From NCBI RefSeq assembly GCF_001746365.1, contig NZ_MJAJ01000016.1:79930-143929 (forward strand): DNA of 64,000 bases, read 5' to 3'. This DNA is from Streptomyces sp. LUP30. GTDB taxonomy: Bacteria; Actinomycetota; Actinomycetes; Streptomycetales; Streptomycetaceae. Positions 7,237 through 15,021 of the stretch are shown here, piece by piece. A model generated the notes under the pieces. The model had not been told where the DNA came from and did not search any database. It saw only the letters and a program-made list of their open reading frames with translations. The stretch's first letter is position 1; every line of letters begins with the position of its first letter. The position numbers were made by a program, and so were the translations under genes.

Positions 7237-8867
7237 AGAAGGTCCTCCTGGGTGACGGAGTCGGGGGCCTCGGGCGTCTGCTCGCCGGGCGGCCCGCCGT
7301 GCGTCCACGGCGTCTCCTCCGGATCGGGCAGCTTGGCGCCGCCGCGCTGTTCGTGCTCGAAGAGCGTGAAGCAGAGCCGGTCGCCCTTCTCCGGCACGGA
7401 CCCCGCCTCCGGCTCCTTGCCGCGCCCCATCTTGTCGACGATCCGCAGCACCAGCAGACCCTCACCGTCCGCGCCGTGCCCGCCGTCCACGCCGGCCGCA
7501 CAGCCCTCGGCGTCCCAGCGCACGAACTCCGCCGCCTGCGGCTTGCCGCCGAGCGACCGGTACACCTTCGCCCGCTCCGCGAGATGCGGCAGGTCCTCCG
7601 TGCGGACGGTGACCAGAGGGCGCGGGCTCGGCCTCTTCCCCTCGCTGTACGCCATGACGACGTCGACGACCTCACCCGCGAACGCCTCTCCGGCGAGCCG
7701 CCGTGCCGCCATCACCAGCGGGTCGTCTAGCGCCTCCTGGGCCTCCAGGCGGGCCTGTTCGCGCTCGCGCGTGGCGAGCTTGTTCGCGGCGGTGACCGCG
7801 TCGTCCCGGCGCGGCTGCGGGGGCTCGCCGGCGACGACCCGGTCGCGGTGGCCGGTGAACGACCAGCGGTCGCGCGTCCACCGCTCCTCGACGTGCGCGC
7901 CCTCCGGCAGCGACCGCAACAGATCGAGGCCGCGCCACACCGCGTCCCAGGTGGGCAGCGTCCGGCTGCTCACCAGCGCGCGGATCTCCCCCTCGGCGGC
8001 GGTGAGCGCGCCCAGCCGGTCGTCGGCCTGCAGCCCGTCCTCGGCGGCGGCCAGGGCGGTGCGCGCACGGTCGTAACGCTCGATGGCCGGCGCGAGCAGC
8101 CTGTTGTCGAACGCCGGGTCGGTCGCCGGACCGGCCGGCGGGCACAGCAGTTGGCCGTCCGCGTCCCGTGCCAGCTCCGCCCGCAGCGCCGCCTGCGCGC
8201 CCGTCTCGCCCGCCGGGGGGTCGATCCAGGCGAGCAGGGCCCCGAGGTGCTGGTCCTCCAGGGTGGACTGGCCCGTGGCCCAGTGCCGGCCCAGCAGCTC
8301 CGTCACGGCCTGCAGCAGGGAGGAGCCGGGCACCCGGGACCGCTCCCCGAAGTGGGTCAGCCACCGCCCGAGCAGCGGCACGCGCGGGGGCGCGGGATAC
8401 GGCGTCTGCGGATCCTGCTCCGCCGTCCGCCGGAACCGGGTGGAGCGGCCGAGGAGGCGCACGTAGTCGACGCCCGCGCGGCTGGGGACGATCAGCTGGG
8501 GCGCGTCGGCGCACAGTTCGACCTCGACCTTGACGCGCTTACCGGTCTCCGGGTCGGTCTCGTTGCGCTCCGCGGCCTCCACGACGTCGGCGTACGAGTC
8601 GATGTAGGGCAGCACGATGTCGGCCAGTTCGGCGAGGAACGCGAACCGCAGGTCGCGGTCGCGCGGCTGCGGCACGACGAGCAGGCGCGGCGCGTGCCGG
8701 TCGGTGCCTACCAGTGCGCCCAGCGGGGCGCCGGCCTCACCGGCGGTGGTCAGCGGCACGAAGACGAGCGGCCGCTCCGACAGACGCCGGTGGCGGACGG
8801 TGGCGGTGGGCTGGGCGCGTCCGGTGGCGACGGCCTCCAGCCGGGCGAGGGTGGCGATCAGCGACAC
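7233..8867 (-). CDS. Unknown 544-residue protein between nuclease and helicase
   Basis: I do not recognise a named family. The N-terminal part (about 1-260) is mixed alpha/beta with 'ERPLVFVPLTTAGEAG', 'RLLVVPQPRDRDLRFAFL' and 'ADAPQLIVPSRAGVDYVRLL'. The middle (about 260-410) is a charged helical stretch with coiled-coil character ('AVTAANKLATREREQARLEA'). The C-terminus (about 410-544) has 'GEVVDVVMAYSEGKRPSPRP' and 'LLVLRIVDKMGRGKEPEAGS', reminiscent of a small beta-rich domain, then an acidic proline-rich tail. No Walker, nuclease or Cys-cluster motif is visible. The start is GTG 8867, overlapping the nuclease stop by 10 nt, and its own stop overlaps the helicase start. The tight coupling suggests a structural or DNA-binding partner of a nuclease-helicase complex; this is inference. 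Confidence 0.8.
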   Translation of the reverse strand: MSLIATLARLEAVATGRAQPTATVRHRRLSERPLVFVPLTTAGEAGAPLGALVGTDRHAPRLLVVPQPRDRDLRFAFLAELADIVLPYIDSYADVVEAAERNETDPETGKRVKVEVELCADAPQLIVPSRAGVDYVRLLGRSTRFRRTAEQDPQTPYPAPPRVPLLGRWLTHFGERSRVPGSSLLQAVTELLGRHWATGQSTLEDQHLGALLAWIDPPAGETGAQAALRAELARDADGQLLCPPAGPATDPAFDNRLLAPAIERYDRARTALAAAEDGLQADDRLGALTAAEGEIRALVSSRTLPTWDAVWRGLDLLRSLPEGAHVEERWTRDRWSFTGHRDRVVAGEPPQPRRDDAVTAANKLATREREQARLEAQEALDDPLVMAARRLAGEAFAGEVVDVVMAYSEGKRPSPRPLVTVRTEDLPHLAERAKVYRSLGGKPQAAEFVRWDAEGCAAGVDGGHGADGEGLLVLRIVDKMGRGKEPEAGSVPEKGDRLCFTLFEHEQRGGAKLPDPEETPWTHGGPPGEQTPEAPDSVTQEDLL

Positions 8868-10102
8868 GCGGGCACCGCCCCGGCGGTCGGCGTCAGCCCG
8901 CTCCACGGAGCGGCCGCCGGCTCGGCGCGCGAGGAGGCCGCGTCCAGCGCCTCGGCCCGCAGTCCGGCCGCTCTGCGCAGTGCGGCCACCGCCGGGTCCC
9001 GAGGGTCGCCGATCTCGCCGCGCGCCGCCGCCAGCACGTCCTCGACCGTCGTCAGCGCGCCCAGTTCGGCCCGCACGGACCGGCCCAGGGAGGTCACCGC
9101 GCCGGCCGCGCGGGAGCGGTCACGGCAGTGGAACGCCAGCTCGCAGGCGGCCAGGCATTCTGGCGCGTACGTCGCCGCGACCGACTCGACGGCCGCCGTG
9201 AGCTGTTCGGCGGGCAGCTCGGGGGAGAAACAGACGCCCTGGGGAAGGGCGTCGGCGATGTCCTGGATCCGGGTGAGACGGGCCAGCTGGCGGCTGGTGA
9301 CCGCCCGCTGCTTGCGCACGTCCACGGCGGAGGCGGTGGGCAGGTTGGAGAAGTCCTTGGGGCAGACGAGCAGCACGCGGTGGCGCACGCGCGGGGCCGG
9401 GTCGAGGCGGGCGGCGACCTCCTCCAGGGCCAGCACGTAGACGGCGGCCTGCCGGGCGGCGGCGCCGACCTTGGCCGGGTCCGCCGACCCGTCCAGCATC
9501 GGGAAGGACTTGATCTCCACGACCGTCCAGCTGCCGTCCGGGTGCACCACCACGGCGTCCGGCTCCAGGAAGGCGGCGGAGCCCGCGACGTCGAGCGCGA
9601 GCATGGGGTGGTCGAGGAGCGTCCAGCCGCCGGCCGCCGCGGTGGCCTCGCGCAGTGCGAGCGCCGTGCGGGCGGTGCGGCCCTCGGGGCCGATCGCGGA
9701 CAGCTCGGGCACGGCCGCGTCGACGGGCGGCGCCGCCGCCGGGTCCAGCCGTTCGTGCACCAGCCGCAGCAGTTCGGCGCCGCCGTCCGCCTTCACCTTC
9801 GCCTCGAAGGCGTTGCCGCGGGTCAGGGCGAACTGCGACTGCCCGAAGGCCGAGGGCGAGCCCAGCGCGCCGGCCAGCGCCGCCTTGTCGACCCCCGCGC
9901 CGTCGAGAATCGCGCGCCGCTTGCAGCCCGGGTTCGCGGCGAGCGCCGCGAGGGCCCGGGCGTCCAGCGCCTTGGCCGGTACGTCGGGACCGCGCAGCTC
10001 AGCGAGCCGCTGCCGGAGCGCCGTCCCCCGCGTCCGAGGGAGAGGCGTCGGGCTCGGCTCCGGGCCGGTGCCGTGACTCGCGCTGCCGTGGAATTCGCTC
10101 AC
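8858..10102 (-). CDS. Iron-sulfur PD-(D/E)XK nuclease (RecB/Cas4/Dna2-like)
   Basis: The 414-residue protein has the RecB-family nuclease signature. 'GNAFE' (Glu100) is followed by 'EPDAVVV' (Asp182) and 'VVEIKSF' (Glu196-x-Lys198). Four cysteines are spaced as in AddB, Cas4 and Dna2 Fe-S nucleases: one before the core (Cys60, 'NPGCKRR') and three after it (Cys316, Cys320, Cys326 in 'CLAACELAFHC'). A 4Fe-4S cluster is therefore likely, although the C-x3-C-x5-C spacing is one residue longer than the usual C-x2-C-x5-C. It is the first gene of a coupled trio ending in an SF1 helicase. The GTG 10102 start overlaps the end of the PAP2 gene by 104 bp; no later ATG/GTG preserves Cys60. The expected role is processing of DNA ends together with the helicase. 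Confidence 0.85.
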   Translation of the reverse strand: MSEFHGSASHGTGPEPSPTPLPRTRGTALRQRLAELRGPDVPAKALDARALAALAANPGCKRRAILDGAGVDKAALAGALGSPSAFGQSQFALTRGNAFEAKVKADGGAELLRLVHERLDPAAAPPVDAAVPELSAIGPEGRTARTALALREATAAAGGWTLLDHPMLALDVAGSAAFLEPDAVVVHPDGSWTVVEIKSFPMLDGSADPAKVGAAARQAAVYVLALEEVAARLDPAPRVRHRVLLVCPKDFSNLPTASAVDVRKQRAVTSRQLARLTRIQDIADALPQGVCFSPELPAEQLTAAVESVAATYAPECLAACELAFHCRDRSRAAGAVTSLGRSVRAELGALTTVEDVLAAARGEIGDPRDPAVAALRRAAGLRAEALDAASSRAEPAAAPWSGLTPTAGAVPACR

Positions 10103-10952
10103 CCGTGGAAGTCTGGCATCCGCCACTGACAATCGAGGCCGATGTGTCCGTGGAGGCCGCCGGGACCAACGGGACCCGGGCCGTGAACCACACCCGGGCG
10201 CGGTCCGCGCCGCGCATCACCAGCGGGGTCAGCAGCAGGCCGACGCCCATCACGGCCGCGCCCGCGACCGCGTCGAGGAAGTAGTGGTTGGCGGTGCCCA
10301 TCACCACGAGCGTCGTCACCAGCGGGTAGACGACGCCCGCCGTCTTCGCCGTGCGCGTGCCGCCGTGCCGCCACAGCATCACGCCGCACCACAGGGCCCA
10401 GCCCACGTGCAGGCTCGGCATGGCGGCGTACTGGTTGGTCATCCCGCCCATGCCGCGCGGCGCGCTCGCCTCGCCGCCCCACCAGCCGTACGAGCTGTAC
10501 TGGGCCATGGTGTCCACGAAGCCGTGGCTCGCCGACAGCAGCCGGGGCGGGCAGGTGGGCATCAGCGTGAAGCCGATGAGGCCCATGAAGGTGGACGCCA
10601 TCAGCCAGGTGCGGGCCGCCCGGTAGTGCAGCGTCCGCGACCGGAACAGCCAGACCAGGATCGCGGGAGTGACCAGGTAGTGCAGCGACGCGTACCAGAA
10701 GTCGGCCGGTACGCCGATCCAGGCGTGGGCCGTGAACAGGCGGTTCAGCGGGTGTTCGGCGTTGAGGTAGAAGACCTTCTCCACGCGCAGGATCGCCAGA
10801 CCGTGGTCGACGGCGGTGGAGACGTCACCGCGTGCGAGCAGCCGGCCCGCCGAGTAGCAGAGGTACACCAGCACCAGCAGGGGCAGCTCGGTCCACCAGC
10901 GCAGCCGCGTCCGCGGGGCCGCCTCGGTGCCTGGTGTCTCGGTCTGCGGCAT
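9999..10952 (-). CDS. PAP2-superfamily membrane phosphatase/transferase (AUR1-like)
   Basis: This 317-residue polytopic membrane protein has about six hydrophobic segments and the three phosphatase signatures in the form seen in the inositolphosphotransferase (AUR1/PAP2_3) branch: 'LMPTCPPRLL', 'AMPSLHVGWA' and 'NHYFLDAVAG'. The catalytic histidines of the second and third motifs are present. Such enzymes hydrolyse or transfer phospholipid head groups at the membrane; the substrate here is not predictable. The start ATG 10952 has GGGGGAGG upstream. The cytoplasmic Ser/Arg-rich C-terminal tail (about 265-317) overlaps the start of the downstream nuclease gene by 104 bp in another frame. The histidine phosphatase gene is divergent. 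Confidence 0.85.
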   Translation of the reverse strand: MPQTETPGTEAAPRTRLRWWTELPLLVLVYLCYSAGRLLARGDVSTAVDHGLAILRVEKVFYLNAEHPLNRLFTAHAWIGVPADFWYASLHYLVTPAILVWLFRSRTLHYRAARTWLMASTFMGLIGFTLMPTCPPRLLSASHGFVDTMAQYSSYGWWGGEASAPRGMGGMTNQYAAMPSLHVGWALWCGVMLWRHGGTRTAKTAGVVYPLVTTLVVMGTANHYFLDAVAGAAVMGVGLLLTPLVMRGADRARVWFTARVPLVPAASTDTSASIVSGGCQTSTGERIPRQRESRHRPGAEPDASPSDAGDGAPAAAR

Positions 10953-11173
10953 CCGATCGCCTCCCCCTTCTTGTCTGTGTCGTCGCTGCGGCGCCGGTGG
11001 CGCGGGACAGGCCACTTTACGGCGTGTGCATGAGCCGGCGATGAGCGCCCCGGATCTCAAAGACGCGGGGATCGCCCGTCGGGTTGCCCCTGTTCAGGGT
11101 GAGCGATGATGGAGGGGATCGGCCCCTGATCTCTCCCCTGGTTCGTCCCGGGGTTCTCCCGGAAAGGTCCCCC

Positions 11174-11767
11174 ATGGCACCGCGCATCCTGCTGGCCCGG
11201 CACGGACAGACGGAGTGGTCGCTGTCCGGCAAGCACACCGGCAGGACCGATGTGCCCCTCCTGGAAGAGGGACGCAGGGGCGCGAAACTGCTGGGCGAGC
11301 GGCTGCACCGGGCGCCTCACGAGGGCATCGCGGGAGTGGAGACACGCACCAGCCCGCTGGTCCGCGCGCGGGAGACGTGCGAGCTCGCCGGCTTCGGGGA
11401 ACGCGCCACGACCTGGGACACCCTCATGGAGTGGGACTACGGCGCTTACGAGGGCATGACCCCCGCCGAGATCCAGGCCGTCCGGCCCGGCTGGCTCATC
11501 TGGCGCGACGGCGTCCCCGAGGGCGAGACCCTCGCCGAGGTGACGGCCCGCGCGGACGAGGTCGTCGCCTGGGCCCGCTCGGCCGACCGGGACGTCCTGG
11601 TCTTCGCCCACGGTCACATCCTCCGCTCCATCGGTGCACGCTGGCTGGGTCTGCCGCTGGACTTCGCGGCGCGGATCCGCCTGAACCCGACGTCGCTGTC
11701 GGTGCTGGGCTGGGCGTACGGCGAACCGGCGATCGAGAGCTGGAACGACCTCGGCCACCTCGCCTAG
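11174..11767 (+). CDS. Histidine phosphatase family protein (phosphoglycerate mutase-like)
   Basis: The 197-residue protein has the RHG signature 'LARHGQTEWSLSGKHTGRTD' at residues 7-26 and the second catalytic His in 'VFAHGHILRSIG' (about 149-160), with the proton-donor Glu in 'MEWDYGAYEG'. It is a cytoplasmic branch-1 histidine phosphatase. Members act on sugar phosphates, nucleotides or other small phosphomonoesters, and sequence alone does not say which. The start ATG 11174 is preceded by GGAAAGG. It stands alone, divergent from the PAP2 gene. Confidence 0.9.
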   Translation: MAPRILLARHGQTEWSLSGKHTGRTDVPLLEEGRRGAKLLGERLHRAPHEGIAGVETRTSPLVRARETCELAGFGERATTWDTLMEWDYGAYEGMTPAEIQAVRPGWLIWRDGVPEGETLAEVTARADEVVAWARSADRDVLVFAHGHILRSIGARWLGLPLDFAARIRLNPTSLSVLGWAYGEPAIESWNDLGHLA

Positions 11768-11890
11768 CGGCAGGGCCCGGGCCGGGCCGTAGCGGCCGCC
11801 GCCGTCCGCGCCGCCCCTGACCCGCCGTCTCTGACCCGCCGTCTCTGACCCGCAGTCCCCGGCCCACCGGGAGACACCACCGGGTGTTCC

Positions 11891-13351
11891 TCAGGGCATC
11901 CGCGGTGTCGAGGCGTGCCGCTCCAGGAACGCCGAGACGCCCCCGGCGCGCCGGTGCGGCAGCAGCACCCTGGCCGTTCCCGCCAGCATCGTCTGGATCC
12001 GGGACGACTGGACCTGGTCCAGCAGGTCCAGGACCCGCATCCCGGCGACCGCGGCCTCGTCGGGCCGCCCCCCGCGCGCGAGGTCGTCCGCGAACTCGGC
12101 CGTGTACAGGGCGATGTTGCGGGTGAAGTGCGGGTCCTGCAGCTCTGCCGCCCGCCTGGCGTGCCGGGCCGCGCGCGGCCACTCGCCCAGGGTGGACCAG
12201 CACTGGGCGGTGAGCCCCTCCAGTTCGGCCTCGCCGTAGAAGCTCATCCACTCGGGGTCGTGGTCGCACGGGCCCCGGTCGTAGAGGACCTGCGCGCGCA
12301 CCAGGGCCTGTTCGCAGCCGGCCCGGTCGGCGAGCCCGGCCCAGCCGCCCGCCTCGCGCAGCGCGAGCAGCGACATCAGACGGGGCGAGCCCAGCGGGCG
12401 GGCGACGCGCTGCGCGGCCTGCGCGGCCCGCACGGCCTCGCGGGGACGGCCGGCGTCCCGGGCGAGGAACGCGGTGTTGCAGAAGGCGTGCGCCTCCAGC
12501 GCCGGGTCCCCGGTCATCCGCGCGGTCGCCAGGGCCTCGGCGTAGTGCGAGCGGGCGTCGTCGAAGCGGCCCGAGTCGTGGGCGAGCCAGCCCACGGAGA
12601 TGGCGAGCTCCCCGGCGCCGGAGTGGAGCCGGTCGGCCGTCGTCTGCCGGGTGGTCCCGGCGTCCAGCAGCGCGTAGGCGGCGCGCAGCGGAGCGGCCGC
12701 GCGCCGGTAGAGGCCGTCGGCCCCGTGCCGGTCGTCCAGCAGCCGGATCCTGCGGACCGCTTCTTCGAGGGCGCCCGCCTCGCTCGTCCCCGCGCGGCGC
12801 GCGGGACGCGCGGCGGTGGACGCGTCGTGGGCGAACCCGAAGGGGCCCAGGGCGGCGACGGCCATCGTGGCGCCTCCGCCGGTCATGAATGCGCGACGCA
12901 GCACGTCGCTCTCCTCGTGGTCGTGGTGCGTGTCGTACGGGTTCTGCGTGTCATACGGCTCGTGCGCTCCACTCGTCTCACCCGTGTCCTGCTCGTCACT
13001 CGTGATGCGCGCGGGCTGAAGGAAGTGCGCGCGGGGCGCTTCCTCGGCGGTGCGCGCCCCCCGGCCGCGAACGGTCGAGCGAAGTGCGAAACCGAGGTCG
13101 GTGAGCGTGCGGCCGGGGAACATGTGCAGGAACACCCGCTCGTACGCGTAGTTGGGGCAGCGGATCTCACCGGCCTCGACCCGCCCGATGTAGCGCGCGT
13201 CGCAACTGACCCGCTCGCCGATGTCGCGCGCGGCCCGCCGCACGAGTGCGGCGAACTCGGCCGGTGAGCGCTGTCCGCGCAGCTGTCGGAAGGCGAGGTT
13301 GGGCCGTGGTGGCCGGTCGGGCCGAGGTGGGGTCAGCGTTGACGACGCCAT
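11891..13351 (-). CDS. XRE-like DNA-binding / TPR regulatory protein
   Basis: The 486-residue protein has an N-terminal helix-turn-helix-like region (about 20-85, 'RSPAEFAALVRRAARDIGER' then 'DARYIGRVEAGEIRCP'), a disordered Thr/Asp/His-rich linker (about 115-150), a hydrophobic stretch 'MTGGGATMAVAALGPFGF' (about 157-174) and a long alpha-helical repeat region of TPR type. The architecture resembles Streptomyces developmental regulators such as NsdA, but I do not claim orthology. The start ATG 13351 follows GAGAGGA. The hydrophobic stretch could be a membrane anchor or signal-like segment, which would be odd for a DNA-binding protein. It is divergent from the small gene at 13608, with a CCGGAT inverted repeat between them. 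Confidence 0.75.
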   Translation of the reverse strand: MASSTLTPPRPDRPPRPNLAFRQLRGQRSPAEFAALVRRAARDIGERVSCDARYIGRVEAGEIRCPNYAYERVFLHMFPGRTLTDLGFALRSTVRGRGARTAEEAPRAHFLQPARITSDEQDTGETSGAHEPYDTQNPYDTHHDHEESDVLRRAFMTGGGATMAVAALGPFGFAHDASTAARPARRAGTSEAGALEEAVRRIRLLDDRHGADGLYRRAAAPLRAAYALLDAGTTRQTTADRLHSGAGELAISVGWLAHDSGRFDDARSHYAEALATARMTGDPALEAHAFCNTAFLARDAGRPREAVRAAQAAQRVARPLGSPRLMSLLALREAGGWAGLADRAGCEQALVRAQVLYDRGPCDHDPEWMSFYGEAELEGLTAQCWSTLGEWPRAARHARRAAELQDPHFTRNIALYTAEFADDLARGGRPDEAAVAGMRVLDLLDQVQSSRIQTMLAGTARVLLPHRRAGGVSAFLERHASTPRMP

Positions 13352-13482
13352 GGCCGGGTCCTCTCGTGCGAACCGTCGAACCATGCCGGAGCAGGGGTGA
13401 CGTGTCCGTGTGGCACCCTTGTTCCCGGCGGGCAAGAACGTACCTGCTGTGATCGGGCCGTCACGCGGTGTTTGGCTACAAA

Positions 13483-13499
13483 CCGGATATCTCATCCGG
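13483..13499. promoter_or_regulatory. Inverted repeat CCGGAT-N5-ATCCGG in divergent region
   Basis: A perfect 6-bp inverted repeat with 5-bp spacer lies 132 bp upstream of the XRE/TPR gene and 109 bp upstream of the small divergent gene. It could be an operator of the XRE protein; nothing else supports this. Confidence 0.25.
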
Positions 13500-13607
13500 G
13501 ATCTGCCATGAACTGCCATCCTTTGCGGCGGACTTCCGCCGTAGCCCTTGACGCCGTGCGGCGTTGAACCTTGTGGACTACAGGCGGGCTGCGCGGTGGA
13601 GGCCGGG

Positions 13608-14000
13608 ATGGAGACCAGCCAGAGCAACGACCTTCGTACGTCGTCGGTGGCGGCGTGCGACCTAGTGACGGTGCCCACCCGTCAGGGGTTGGAGGCGGTC
13701 GACATCCTGCGAAGGGCGTCGTCGGCCGGGGACGGGATGGGACCCGTTCTGCACGACGACGGCGACGACACCCTCGGCTTCGTGGTGCCGGCCGGCACGG
13801 CGGCGGCCTGGGACGTACCGGGCAGCACCTGCACCGGGACCGACGGCGGTGGGCTGAGACTCGCCCCCGAGCCGCCGCCCCGGGGCTCGGACTGGCTGGT
13901 GCCGCCCGGAGAGGCGGACCTCGCGACGGACCCGGCGGTCCTGCGCCGCGCGCTGGGCGAGGCGGCCCGGCTGATCGAGGCGGCGGACAGCTGCCGGTGA
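13608..14000 (+). CDS. Small hypothetical protein
   Basis: The 130-residue soluble protein starts at ATG 13608 with GGAGG 5 nt upstream. Notable segments are 'VAACDLVTVPTRQGLEAVDI', 'LHDDGDDTLGFVVPAGTAAAW' and a C-terminal helix 'PAVLRRALGEAARLIEAADS'. The central part looks like a small beta domain followed by helices. The proline/glycine-rich middle and the lack of metal, ATP or membrane motifs leave the function open. It is divergent from the XRE/TPR regulator and co-oriented with the spermidine synthase-like gene 135 bp downstream. I do not recognise the family. Confidence 0.65.
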   Translation: METSQSNDLRTSSVAACDLVTVPTRQGLEAVDILRRASSAGDGMGPVLHDDGDDTLGFVVPAGTAAAWDVPGSTCTGTDGGGLRLAPEPPPRGSDWLVPPGEADLATDPAVLRRALGEAARLIEAADSCR

Positions 14001-14135
14001 GGGCCCCCGCCGCCACGTGAGGCGAGGGGCCTCGCGCCGGCCCGCGCGAGCGGTCGCCCGCTCGCCCGCGCGCGTGTTGTGCGCCGGTGCCGACCGGGCG
14101 TACCGGGAGCGCCGCCGGCCTGCGAAAATGCTGTC

Positions 14136-15005
14136 ATGGCAAAGTCCAGGAACACCCGGCGCGGGCGGGACGCCGACGCCGACGTCGTCGAGACCGTGGA
14201 CGGCGGACTCGCCCAGCTCGTGCCCGACCGGGACCGGCCGCGGGCCTGGACGCTGCTCATCGACGGAGCCCCCCAGTCGCACGTCGATCTCGACGATCCC
14301 TCCTACCTCTCCTTCGAATACCAGCGGCGCCTGGGCCATGTCATCGACCTCGCCTCCCCGCCCGGCAAGCCCCTGCAGGTCGTGCACCTCGGCGGCGGCG
14401 CCCTCACGCTCGCGCGGTACGTCGCCGCCACCCGCCCCCGCTCCACCCAGCAGGTCGTCGAACGGGACGCCGCCCTCGTCGAACTGGTCCGCCGCGAGCT
14501 GCCGTTGGATCCGGGGGCCAGGATCAGGGTCCGGTCCGCCGACGCCCGGGAGGGCCTCGCCAAGGTGCCGGACGGCTGGGCCGACCTCGTCATCGCCGAT
14601 GTGTTCAGCGGGGCCCGCACGCCCGCCCACCTCACCTCGACCGAGTTCCTCGACGAGGTCCGCAGGGCGCTGAAGCCCGGTGGGCGCTACGCCGCCAACA
14701 TCGCGGACGGCCCGCCGCTCACCCACCTGCGGGGGCAGATCGCCACCGCGGCCGCGCGCTTCCCGGATCTCGCACTGGTCGCCGACCCGACCGTGCTGCG
14801 GGGCAGACGGTTCGGCAACGCGGTGCTCGTCGCCTCCGACCTGCCCCTGCCGATCGCCGAACTGACCCGCCGGGCGGCCTCCGACCCGCACCCCGGCCGG
14901 GTCGAACACGGCCGCGCGCTCACCGACTTCACCGGCGGGGCGGCCCCGGTCGCCGACGCGACGGCCGTGGCCTCGCCCGTGCCACCGCCCTCCGTGTTCC
15001 GCTAG
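14136..15005 (+). CDS. Spermidine synthase-like (polyamine aminopropyltransferase fold) protein
   Basis: The 289-residue protein has a Rossmann-type methyltransferase/spermidine synthase core. 'QVVHLGGGALTLARYVAA' (about 84-101) is the nucleotide-binding loop, 'QQVVERDAALVELVRREL' ends strand 2, 'VRSADAREGLAKVPDGWADL' follows, and 'VIADVFSGARTPAHLTS' is in the position of the catalytic loop. Bacterial relatives bind S-adenosyl-type cofactors. The canonical aminopropyltransferase GGGDG and D-x-x-DP motifs are altered to GGGAL and ADVFSG, so true spermidine synthesis is doubtful and a methyltransferase role is equally possible. A Pro/Ala/Val-rich C-terminal tail follows the domain. The start ATG 14136 has only a weak ribosome binding site. 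Confidence 0.75.
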   Translation: MAKSRNTRRGRDADADVVETVDGGLAQLVPDRDRPRAWTLLIDGAPQSHVDLDDPSYLSFEYQRRLGHVIDLASPPGKPLQVVHLGGGALTLARYVAATRPRSTQQVVERDAALVELVRRELPLDPGARIRVRSADAREGLAKVPDGWADLVIADVFSGARTPAHLTSTEFLDEVRRALKPGGRYAANIADGPPLTHLRGQIATAAARFPDLALVADPTVLRGRRFGNAVLVASDLPLPIAELTRRAASDPHPGRVEHGRALTDFTGGAAPVADATAVASPVPPPSVFR

Positions 15006-15021
15006 CGGGCCCCCACCGGGG

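Noticed and set aside
11768..11890. Short direct repeats (TGACCCGCCGTCTC twice) downstream of the histidine phosphatase
   Set aside because: Two imperfect copies in non-coding GC-rich sequence; no structure or conserved role can be argued.
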